Source: Kitasatospora kifunensis (GTDB lineage Bacteria; Actinomycetota; Actinomycetes; Streptomycetales; Streptomycetaceae). From it: DNA of 64,000 nucleotides. Below are positions 39,413 to 46,732 of the stretch, in pieces. The translations under genes were made by a program, and so were the position numbers. The notes beneath the pieces were generated by a model. It had not been told where the DNA came from. It worked only from the letters and a program-made list of their open reading frames with translations, and did not search any database. The stretch covers positions 6,386,001 through 6,450,000 of the forward strand of contig NZ_JACHJV010000001.1 in assembly GCF_014203855.1 (NCBI RefSeq). Reading direction: 5' to 3'. Position 1 is the stretch's first letter, and each line of letters begins with the position of its first letter.

Positions 39413-40894
39413 TCAGCCGGTGGCGCCGATCCAGTCCCGGCGGGCCGGCAGGGGCAGGGTGAGCGCCTCGGGGGAGACCAGCGGCAGCCTGACCTCGAAG
39501 CGGCAACCCGTGCCGCCTGGCGGTGTCGTTCCCGGTGGTGTCGTCACGGTCACCGAGCCCCGGTGCAGGGCCACTTGCTGGGCCACCAGGGTCAGCCCGA
39601 GGCCCGACCCCGGACTGTCCCGCCGACGGTGGAACCGGTCGAAGACGGCGGCGCGCTCCGCCTGCGCAATGCCAGGGCCCGCGTCGTCCACCGTCAGCAC
39701 CGCGTGGTCGGCCTCGCGGTGCAGCGCCACCGCGACCCGGGCCGGCTGCCCCGGCAGATGCCCGTGCACGGCCGCGTTCAGCAGCAGGTTGTCGCAGACG
39801 ATCCGCAGGCCCGCCTCCCAGCCGTACACCCGCAGTCCCGCGGCCGGCCCGCCCGGGTTCGGCAGGTCGACGGTGAGATCCAACTCCGGCCAGCGGCGGC
39901 GTAGTTCGCCGATCGCCGCGGTGACCGGCTCGGCCAGGTCGAGCGGTCCGAACGCCTCCTGCTCCACCAGGTCGCCGCGGGCCAGGGTGCGCAGCGCGGT
40001 GAGCAGGTCGAGCAGCCGGCGGTGGTCGGCGCGCAGGTCGGCGAGGATCTCGGCGCGGTCGGCGGCCGGCAGGTCGGGGTGGGCGCTGAGCACGTCCAGG
40101 TTGGTCTGCAGGCCCATCAGCGGGGTGCGCAGCTCGTGCGAGGCGGCCGCCGAGAACGAGCGTGCCGTCTCCAGCGCCTGGGCGGTGCGGGCGGCCTGGT
40201 CGTCGTAGCGGGCCAGCGCGCTGGTCAGTGCGGCGGCCAGCTCGTCCACCTCGCCGATCCCGCTGTGCCGGTGGTCGAAGTCGGCGGCCCCGGCCTGCGG
40301 GTCCAGCGCGGCGGCGCGCCGCCCGAGCCGGCTCAGCGGGGCGGTGGCCCGGCGGGCCAGCCCGTAGGCCAGCAGGCCGGCGATCGGCGCGGCCAGCAAG
40401 GTGACCAGGATGATCCGGCCGCGCACCGCGCTGACCTGCGAAGCCGTGGCGGAGGCCGGGGCGGCGACCCAGAGCGTGCCGGGGTTGGCGCCGACCACCG
40501 GGCGGGCCAGCACTCGCCAGGCCCGGCCCGCGGCCCGTACGGTCACCGGGCCCGCGGCGTTGGTCGTCGCGGGCGGCAGGGCCACCGCCGCGGGCAGTTG
40601 GCCCTCCGCCAGCAGCTCGTTCCCGCTCGCGTCGGCCACCTTGATGCCGACGTCCAGCGCGGCGCCGAGCACCTTCTGGTGTTGGTTCTGCTCGACCCTG
40701 CTCCGGCCCTGATGGTCGGCGTTGAGGTAGGCGCGGACGTACGGCAGCTCCACCTGGGCCCGGTCGCGCAGCTTGGCGTCCTGCTCGTTGCGCAGGTCGT
40801 GGGTGACCAGGCCGAGCAGCAGCGCGCTGGTGGCGAGCACCAGCAGCGGCAGCAGTACGGCGGCCCAGATCGCGATCCGGGTGGCGAGCCTCAT
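39413..40894 (-). CDS. Sensor histidine kinase
   Basis: 493-aa membrane kinase. Two TM helices (about residues 7-30 and 161-181) bracket a 130-residue extracellular sensor domain without Cys. A HAMP region follows ('RRATAPLSRLGRRAAALDP'), then the dimerisation box 'FSAAASHELRTPLMGLQTNL' with His253. ATPase motifs are 'IVCDNLLLNAAVHG' (N box), 'LTVDDAGPGIAQAE' and 'GSGLGLTLVAQQV'. Its start overlaps the response-regulator stop by 4 nt. The signal is unknown. Confidence 0.9.
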   Translation of the reverse strand: MRLATRIAIWAAVLLPLLVLATSALLLGLVTHDLRNEQDAKLRDRAQVELPYVRAYLNADHQGRSRVEQNQHQKVLGAALDVGIKVADASGNELLAEGQLPAAVALPPATTNAAGPVTVRAAGRAWRVLARPVVGANPGTLWVAAPASATASQVSAVRGRIILVTLLAAPIAGLLAYGLARRATAPLSRLGRRAAALDPQAGAADFDHRHSGIGEVDELAAALTSALARYDDQAARTAQALETARSFSAAASHELRTPLMGLQTNLDVLSAHPDLPAADRAEILADLRADHRRLLDLLTALRTLARGDLVEQEAFGPLDLAEPVTAAIGELRRRWPELDLTVDLPNPGGPAAGLRVYGWEAGLRIVCDNLLLNAAVHGHLPGQPARVAVALHREADHAVLTVDDAGPGIAQAERAAVFDRFHRRRDSPGSGLGLTLVAQQVALHRGSVTVTTPPGTTPPGGTGCRFEVRLPLVSPEALTLPLPARRDWIGATG

Positions 40895-41625
40895 CGCGCC
40901 GCCCCCGTCCCGGCGGCCGCCGCGCCGTCCGGCCCCGGTATCCGCAGCACGAAGCCCACCCCGCGCACGGTGTGGATCAGGCGCGAGCGCCCGCCCTCCT
41001 CCAGCTTGCGCCGCAGATAGCTGACGAAGGTGTCGACCGCGTCGGTGCGCACCTCGAAGTCGTATCCCCAGACCCGGTCGAGGAGTTGGTCCCGGGACAG
41101 GACCAGGCCGGCGTTGCGGGCCAGGTGCTCCAGCAGCTCGAACTCGCGGCGGGTCAGGCGTACCGGCTCGCCGTCGCGGCGCACCTCGCGGGTGGCGGGG
41201 GCGATCTCCAGCGGCCCGACCCGCAGCACACCGTCACCGATCGGCGGGCGGCGGCGCAGCAGGGCGCGCAGCCGCAGCACCAGCTCCTCCAGCGCGAACG
41301 GCTTGACCAGGTAGTCGTCCGCGCCGGCCTGCAACCCGGCCACCCGGTCGGCCAGCTCGTCCAGCGCCGAGAGCATCAGGACCGGGATGTCGCTGCCCTG
41401 CTCACGCAGTCGGCGGCAGACCTCGGTGCCGGCCAGGTCCGGCATCGAGACGTCCAGCACCAGCACGTCCGGCGGGTCGGCGGCGAGCAGCTCAAGTGCT
41501 GCCAGACCGCCGTCCGCCGAGCGCACCGCGAAGCCGCTCAGCCGTAGGCCGCGCTCCAGCGAGCGGCGGATCGTGTCGTCATCGTCGACCACCAGCACTC
41601 TGCCCTGGGTCTCGGCGCCGGCCAT
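40891..41625 (-). CDS. OmpR/PhoB-family response regulator
   Basis: 244-aa regulator. The receiver has 'VLVVDDDDTIRRSLERGLRL', the phosphoacceptor Asp58 in 'VLVLDVSMPDLAG' and 'DDYLVKPFALEELVLRLRAL'. The C-terminal winged helix reads 'VRLTRREFELLEHLARNAGL', 'LDRVWGYDFEVRTDAVDTFV' and 'IHTVRGVGFVLR'. Partner of the kinase encoded just downstream. ATG 41625 has GAGGAG upstream. Target genes are not evident; the secreted proteins at 38.5-39.3 kb are candidates. Confidence 0.92.
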   Translation of the reverse strand: MAGAETQGRVLVVDDDDTIRRSLERGLRLSGFAVRSADGGLAALELLAADPPDVLVLDVSMPDLAGTEVCRRLREQGSDIPVLMLSALDELADRVAGLQAGADDYLVKPFALEELVLRLRALLRRRPPIGDGVLRVGPLEIAPATREVRRDGEPVRLTRREFELLEHLARNAGLVLSRDQLLDRVWGYDFEVRTDAVDTFVSYLRRKLEEGGRSRLIHTVRGVGFVLRIPGPDGAAAAGTGAAR

Positions 41626-41817
41626 CGGTGCGCTCCTCGTACTCTGCACTGCTCTGCCCGTTCCGTCCGGGCCACCGGACGACCGCCACGGTCGCACGCG
41701 AGGATGAGAGCGCTCTCAGGAACGCGCTCTCAGGAAAGCCGACCGCAACCGGAGCCGGGTGTCCTGGCGTCTGGGTGGGCAGACTGCCGCGTACGAGGAC
41801 AAAAGGGGGAGAGGGAC

Positions 41818-42084
41818 ATGGGCATCATCAGTTGGATCGTGCTGGGCCTGGTGGCCGGGGCCATCGCCAAGCTGCTGCTGCCCGGGCGCGACCCGGGCGG
41901 CCTCATCATCACCACGCTGATCGGCATCGCCGGGTCGTTCGTCGGTGGCTGGCTCTCGGTGCGCTTCCTGCACCGGCCGGTCGCCCACCACTTCTACGAC
42001 CCGGCCACCTGGGGCTCGGCCATCGCGGGCTCACTGGTGCTGCTGATCATCTACCGGCTGGTCTTCGGCAACTCCCGTAGGTAG
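41818..42084 (+). CDS. GlsB/YeaQ/YmgE-family membrane protein
   Basis: 88-aa protein with three TM helices: 'GIISWIVLGLVAGAIAKLLL', the signature 'PGRDPGGLIITTLIGIAGSF' and a C-terminal helix 'AGSLVLLIIYRLVF'. This is the transglycosylase-associated/stress-response small membrane protein family. The ATG at 41818 follows GGGGGAGAGGG. Function in Streptomyces is unknown. Confidence 0.9.
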   Translation: MGIISWIVLGLVAGAIAKLLLPGRDPGGLIITTLIGIAGSFVGGWLSVRFLHRPVAHHFYDPATWGSAIAGSLVLLIIYRLVFGNSRR

Positions 42085-42123
42085 CTCGGCCGTAGGTGGA
42101 TCGGCGATTGTCAGCGCACGACA

Positions 42124-42153
42124 GCGGGGGCGGGCCATCGGGCCCGCCCCCGC
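42124..42153. terminator. Bidirectional terminator
   Basis: Perfect 13-bp stem GCGGGGGCGGGCC / GGCCCGCCCCCGC with an ATCG loop, between the convergent GlsB and sedolisin genes. Confidence 0.9.
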
Positions 42154-42207
42154 CGTGCCGTGGGGCCGCCGTGCCGAGGTCGGTTCGGCACGGAGTTCAG
42201 CGTCGGA

Positions 42208-44208
42208 TCAGCTGGCGTTCAGCGCCGTGTCGTCGACCACGAAGCTGGTCTGCTGCGAGGAGGAGTTCTCCACGCCGTTGAACTTCAGCGTCACGCTCTT
42301 GCCGGCGAACGCGGAGAGGTCGAAGCTCTCCTGGACGTAGCCGCTGTTGGCGTTCAGGTTGGAGTAGGTGGCCAGGGTGGTGGAGTTGGCCGTGACGGTC
42401 AGCTTGTCGGCCGCGGTCGAACCGGTCTTGTCGGTGTCGATGTGCAGCCAGAAGCTGAAGTTGGCCTTGCAGCCGGCCGGGACGGTCACCGTCTGCGAAA
42501 GGGTGTCGGTGTGCGCGGCGCCGTAGCCGTCCAGCCAGGCGTCGTAGTTGCCGGAGTGGGCCGGCTCGGAGACGGTGTCACTGTTGATCACGCCGGCGGT
42601 GGCGGTCCACGGCGTGGCGCTGCCGGTCTCGAAGCCGGGGTTGCCGAGCAGCTGGCCCGGGCTCGGGCAGCCGCCGCCGGAGCCGCCGACCGTCCAGCCG
42701 AAGGTGGTGGAGCCGCTGGCACCGGTCGAGTCGGTGACGGTGACGGTCACCGAGTAGCTGCCCGCGGTGCTGGCGGTGCCGCTGATCAGGCCGGTGCTGG
42801 AGTTGATGGACAGGCCGGTGGGCAGGCCGGTGGCGGCGTAGCTCAGGGTCTGGCCGGAGGCGCTGTCACTGGCCTTGATCTGCAGACTGGCCGCGCTGCC
42901 CGTGCTGGTGGACTGGCTGCCCGGGTTGCTGACGCTCACCGTGTTGCCACCGGTGCTGCCGCCGGAGCTGAACGCGGCGGTCCCGTTCGGGGTGCCCCAG
43001 CCGGTCGGGCCGTCGTAGCCGGGGCCCGCGGTGCACAGGTAGGTCGGCGAGCAGGTGCCGTTGTTGCCGCTGGTGACGTCGTTCAGCGCGCTGGTGTGCG
43101 CGTACGGGTACGAGGCCGGGTCGGTGTTCGCGGCCGGGGTGCCGGCCAGCGCGTACACCGAGGCGATGATCGGGGAGGAGGCGCTGGTGCCGCCGTAGAC
43201 CGCCCAGCCCGTGCCGCCGTAGGTCTGGTAGACCGCGACGCCGGTGGCCGGGTCGGCGACCGCGGAGACGTCGGCGACGGTGCGGTTGCTGCAGCCGCTG
43301 TCGGTCTGCCAGCTCGGCTTGGGGTCGTAGGCCGAGCAGCCGGAGCCGGTGCCCTCGGTGCTGCTGGTGTTCCACACGCTCTCGCTCCAGCCGCGCGCGC
43401 TGGAGTCCTTGGTCAGCGAGGTGCCGCCGACCGCGGTGACGTACTGCGAGGAGGCCGGGTACTCGGCGCCGTAGCCGCCGTCACCCGCGGAGACCGTGAT
43501 GGCCACGCCGGGGTGGTCGAAGTACTGGGTGTCCGAGGTGGTGTCGGTGGAGTCCTCGGAGCCGCCGTAGCTGTTGGAGACGAACTTGGCGCCCTGCGCG
43601 ACGGCCTGGTTGACCGCGGTGCCCAGGTCGCTCATGTTCGCCGAGGTGGCCTCGACCAGCAGGATGTGGCAGTTCGGGCAGACGGCGCTGACCATGTCGA
43701 GGTCGAGCGAGATCTCACCGGCCCAGCCGGTGTCGCCGGTCGGGTAGTTGGTCCCGCCGTTCTCGTCGATCTTCTTGAAGCAGCCGTTCGCCGTGGTGCA
43801 GGCCGGCAGCCCGTAGGTGGAGCGGTAGGTGGCCAGGTCCGACTCGGCGTTCGGGTCGTCCTGGGCGTCCACGATCCCGACCGTCTCGCCGGAGCCTGCC
43901 GCGGTGGGCAGGTTGTAGGCGCTGTCCAGGTCACTGGGGCCGAAGCCGGACGGGGCGGCGTTCGGGGAGATCGCGTGCGGCTCGGCCACGTCGGTGCGGG
44001 CCAGTGCGAGACAGGCCATCTGACCCGGGTGCGTCGGCTCGGCGCAGACCCGCTTGACGGCGACGTGGTCGCTCGCGGTGCTCTGGGGGGTGGCCGCCTG
44101 CGCGGTCGGCGCGAGCAGGCCCAGGGCGACCAGCGTCGCCGATGGCAGCAGGGCGGTCAGCGCGCGCAGTCTGCGCGTGCGTGGACCGGCCGTGGAGTGT
44201 GTGCGCAA
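42208..44208 (-). CDS. Secreted sedolisin (peptidase family S53) with Ig-like and carbohydrate-binding-type C domains
   Basis: 666-aa exported serine peptidase active at low pH. After the signal ('LRALTALLPSATLVALGLLA') the catalytic domain has the sedolisin Glu/Asp pair in 'WAGEISLDLDMVSAVCPNC' (Glu165, Asp169), oxyanion Asp in 'ITVSAGDGGYGAEYP' and Ser342 in 'VYGGTSASSPIIASV'. An Ig-like He_PIG domain ('LPTGLSINSSTGLISGTAST') and a C-terminal beta-sandwich ('LLGNPGFETGSATPWTATAG') follow. The start TTG 44208 is preceded by GGAGGG and directly opens the signal; longer frames add a non-family leader. Confidence 0.87.
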   Translation of the reverse strand: MRTHSTAGPRTRRLRALTALLPSATLVALGLLAPTAQAATPQSTASDHVAVKRVCAEPTHPGQMACLALARTDVAEPHAISPNAAPSGFGPSDLDSAYNLPTAAGSGETVGIVDAQDDPNAESDLATYRSTYGLPACTTANGCFKKIDENGGTNYPTGDTGWAGEISLDLDMVSAVCPNCHILLVEATSANMSDLGTAVNQAVAQGAKFVSNSYGGSEDSTDTTSDTQYFDHPGVAITVSAGDGGYGAEYPASSQYVTAVGGTSLTKDSSARGWSESVWNTSSTEGTGSGCSAYDPKPSWQTDSGCSNRTVADVSAVADPATGVAVYQTYGGTGWAVYGGTSASSPIIASVYALAGTPAANTDPASYPYAHTSALNDVTSGNNGTCSPTYLCTAGPGYDGPTGWGTPNGTAAFSSGGSTGGNTVSVSNPGSQSTSTGSAASLQIKASDSASGQTLSYAATGLPTGLSINSSTGLISGTASTAGSYSVTVTVTDSTGASGSTTFGWTVGGSGGGCPSPGQLLGNPGFETGSATPWTATAGVINSDTVSEPAHSGNYDAWLDGYGAAHTDTLSQTVTVPAGCKANFSFWLHIDTDKTGSTAADKLTVTANSTTLATYSNLNANSGYVQESFDLSAFAGKSVTLKFNGVENSSSQQTSFVVDDTALNAS

Positions 44209-44522
44209 GATTGAACCCTCCGTGGGGGTCGGGGCGCGCCCGGCCGGTCCGGGATGCGACCGGCGGATGGGTGGGCCCGGTGCTGGTGGATCTCGGCACG
44301 TGCGGACGGCTCGACGACTCGTGGCCGCGAGCCGGGTTTTCACCGCGCACGGGCGCATGCCGTGGCGGCTCAGGGGAGAAGCGACGCGCTGATCTGGACG
44401 ACGCGCCGGGCCGCCGACCGCGGACCGGGCACGTGGGTGGGGCAGTGAGCGCGCGAAACGAGGGGCCGACGACCGTCCGGCACCGAACACCGTGCAGAGT
44501 GTCGCGAGCATGACAGCAGAAG

Positions 44523-44566
44523 GCCCCACACCTGTCCCGCCGTTCGTGGCTGGGCTGGTGTGGGGC
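44523..44566. terminator. Hairpin in the sedolisin/TetR gap
   Basis: GCCCCACACC pairs with GGTGTGGGGC over a 24-nt loop. It lies about 120 bp beyond the stop of the akr-tetR operon (minus strand) and is its likely terminator. The rest of the 475-bp gap (44209-44683) shows only the sedolisin leader. Confidence 0.55.
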
Positions 44567-44683
44567 AGACGCTAGTGCGCGTTCACGTCAAGCGGCAAGG
44601 TGCGGGCGGCATCCTTTACCTGCTCGAAACGCTCAACTCATATGAAGAATGGAGTAGTTCGCGATCGACTGGTTGACCCACCG

Positions 44684-45313
44684 TCACCTTCCGGTGCTAC
44701 CGGGCTTCGGTTCGGTGGCCCCCCAGGGGCCGCGCAGGCCGGCGTGCAGCAGGGCCCAGAGCGCCTCGAAGTCGGCCTTCGAGCGGCGCTCGTCGGCCCA
44801 CTCGGCGGCATAGCCGGGGTCGTGGAAGTGCGCGGTGGCCTGGAACACCGCGCGCGCCGTGGGCCCGACCGGCACCGGGCTGAACTCGCCCTGCCAGACG
44901 CCGTCCTGGACGATGTGCGCGATCTGCTCGGTGAGCGTCTGCAGGTGCCCGTCCACCGTGCCGCTGTGCTCGGCCACCAGGGTCAGGTAGGTGGCGAACA
45001 GCTCCGGGTCGACCAGCGCCTTCTTGCGCTTGGCGGCGAACAGGGTGGTCAGCCAGCGGTGCAGCCGCTCGCCGGCCGGGCCGGTCTCGATGCTGATCGA
45101 GTGCAGGCTCTCGTGCTCCTGGTCCAGCCAGCGTTGGGTGACCGCCTCGCGCAGCGCGGCCTTGCTGGGGAAGTGGCGGTAGACGCTGCCGTGACTGACC
45201 CCGAGCGAGCGGGCGATGTCGACCACGGTGGCCTTGGCCGGGCCGAACCGCCGCAGGACGTCCTCCGCCGCGCTCAGGATCTGCTCGGGGGTGAGTGTGG
45301 TCTCGGGGGTCAC
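44684..45313 (-). CDS. TetR-family transcriptional regulator
   Basis: 209-aa repressor. The HTH is 'AAEDVLRRFGPAKATVVDIA' and 'RSLGVSHGSVYRHFPSKAAL'. The C-terminal domain includes 'HGSVYRHFPS..' neighbours 'RWLTTLFAAKRKKALVDPEL' and 'QATAHFHDPGYAAEWADERR', as in TetR_C_7-like proteins. It begins with GTG at 45313, 96 bp after the aldo-keto reductase stop on the same strand. It probably represses that gene and itself through the operator at 46530-46588. Confidence 0.87.
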   Translation of the reverse strand: MTPETTLTPEQILSAAEDVLRRFGPAKATVVDIARSLGVSHGSVYRHFPSKAALREAVTQRWLDQEHESLHSISIETGPAGERLHRWLTTLFAAKRKKALVDPELFATYLTLVAEHSGTVDGHLQTLTEQIAHIVQDGVWQGEFSPVPVGPTARAVFQATAHFHDPGYAAEWADERRSKADFEALWALLHAGLRGPWGATEPKPGSTGR

Positions 45314-45409
45314 GGGGTGCTACGTCCTTACTGGTCCGGCGGGTGGGGCGGTGGCACTGCCCGGTCGGGCCCCGGGGCGGCGAAGTGCTCCGGGGCCCCG
45401 CCGGTCGAC

Positions 45410-46432
45410 TCAGTGCGCGCCGGGCGCGCTCTGCTCGCTGTCGAGGGAGGCCATCTGTGCGGCAGCGTACCGCTCGCCGGCCGCGGCTCCCGCCGGGACG
45501 GCCGCCTCGATGGCCGCGAGGTCGGCCGCGTCCAGCTGGACCCGCAGCGAGCCGAGCGCCTCGGTCAGCCGCTCGCGGCGGCGGGCGCCGACCAGCGGCA
45601 CGATGTCCTCGCCCTGGGCGGCGACCCAGGCGATCGCCACCTGCGCGACGGTGGCGCCCTTGGCCTGGGCGATCGCGCGCAGCGCCTCGACCAGGGAGAG
45701 GTTGTGGGTCAGGTTCTCGCCCTGGAAGCGCGGGCTGTGGCCGCGGAAGTCGGTGCCGGCCATCGCGCGGTCGGCCGACCAGTGGCCGCTGAGCAGGCCG
45801 CGGGAGAGCACGCCGTAGGCGGTGACGGCGATGCCCAGCTCGCGGGCGGTGGGCAGCACCTCGGCCTCCAGGGTGCGGGAGAGCAGCGAGTACTCGATCT
45901 GCAGGTCGCTGATCGGGTGCACGGCGGCGGCCCGGCGCAGGGTGGCGGCGCCGACCTCGGAGAGGCCGATGTGGCGCACGTAGCCGGCCTTCACCATCTC
46001 GGCGATGGCGCCCACGGTCTCCTCGATCGGCACGTTCGGGTCGAGCCGGGCCGGGCGGTAGACGTCGATGTACTCGGTGCCCAGGCGCTTGAGGGTGTAG
46101 GCGAGCGCGGTCTTGGTGGCGGCCGGGCTGGCGTCGTAGCCGATCCAGGCGCCGTCCGGGCCGCGCTGGGCGCCGAACTTCACGCTGAGCTGGACGGACT
46201 CGCGGTCGCGGCCGCGCAGCGCCTGGTGGATCAGCAGCTCGTTGTGGCCCATGCCGTAGAAGTCGCCGGTGTCGATCAGGGTGATCCCGGCGTCGAGCGC
46301 GGCGTGGATGGTCGCGATGCTCTCGGCCTCGTCGGCGGGGCCGTAGAGGTCGGACATGCCCATCGCGCCCAGGCCGAGCGCGGAGGTGGTGGGGCCGGTG
46401 CGGCCGAGCTTGCGGGTGGTGATGGCGGTCAT
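45410..46432 (-). CDS. Aldo/keto reductase
   Basis: 340-aa NADPH-dependent TIM-barrel reductase of the AKR13/YajO type. It shows 'LGRTGPTTSALGLGAMGMSD', catalytic Asp and Tyr in 'LIDTGDFYGMGHNELLIHQA', Lys in 'LSVKFGAQRG' and 'NVPIEETVGAIAEMVKAGYV'. Where most members have 'YYQHRVDP', this protein reads 'VYRPARLDP', so the catalytic His is replaced by Ala; some Streptomyces relatives share this. ATG 46432 has GGAGG eight bases upstream. First gene of an operon with the TetR regulator. Confidence 0.88.
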   Translation of the reverse strand: MTAITTRKLGRTGPTTSALGLGAMGMSDLYGPADEAESIATIHAALDAGITLIDTGDFYGMGHNELLIHQALRGRDRESVQLSVKFGAQRGPDGAWIGYDASPAATKTALAYTLKRLGTEYIDVYRPARLDPNVPIEETVGAIAEMVKAGYVRHIGLSEVGAATLRRAAAVHPISDLQIEYSLLSRTLEAEVLPTARELGIAVTAYGVLSRGLLSGHWSADRAMAGTDFRGHSPRFQGENLTHNLSLVEALRAIAQAKGATVAQVAIAWVAAQGEDIVPLVGARRRERLTEALGSLRVQLDAADLAAIEAAVPAGAAAGERYAAAQMASLDSEQSAPGAH

Positions 46433-46529
46433 CAGGGGGCCTCCGAGGGCGTGCGGGGTGCGGGGGTGCGGCGCGAGGTACCGGAGTACGGGGTTCGGGT
46501 GCCTGCGATGACAACTTTGGCATGACGGC

Positions 46530-46588
46530 TGACAGATTTCAATATCTGTCATCAGTCATCTGTTTTCTGGTATCCGTCATCCGTCATC
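46530..46588. promoter_or_regulatory. Complex operator upstream of the aldo/keto reductase
   Basis: A perfect inverted repeat TGACAGAT-TTCAAT-ATCTGTCA (46530-46551) overlaps the first of four GTCATC hexamers. The hexamers start at 46548, 46555, 46576 and 46583, so each pair has a 7-nt step and the pairs are 28 nt apart. Such an array fits cooperative TetR binding. The array precedes the reductase-tetR operon and also faces the GH59 promoter. Confidence 0.6.
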
Positions 46589-46622
46589 ACGACATGCGGA
46601 ACTGTCAATCACCGCACGATTC

Positions 46623-46679
46623 TTGACGCTGGCTCAGCCCATCCCTACCGTTTGATTTTGCTCAGTCACGTTTGGTTTT
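46623..46679 (+). promoter_or_regulatory. Promoter and paired repeats of the GH59 gene
   Basis: TTGACG (46623-46628) and TACCGT (46646-46651) are 17 bp apart. Downstream CGTTTGATTTT (46649) and CGTTTGGTTTT (46669) form a direct repeat with a 20-bp period (two helical turns), overlapping the -10 and the likely transcription start. This is a plausible activator or repressor site. Confidence 0.5.
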
Positions 46680-46732
46680 CCGCTGGCAACACGCAGAATC
46701 CATCACGGTGAACCATGGGAGGACTGCACCTG

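Noticed and set aside
42160..44214. A 684-codon plus-strand frame antisense to the sedolisin
   Set aside because: Gly/Val/Arg-rich translation with no domain; the minus strand encodes an intact signal peptide and catalytic residues.
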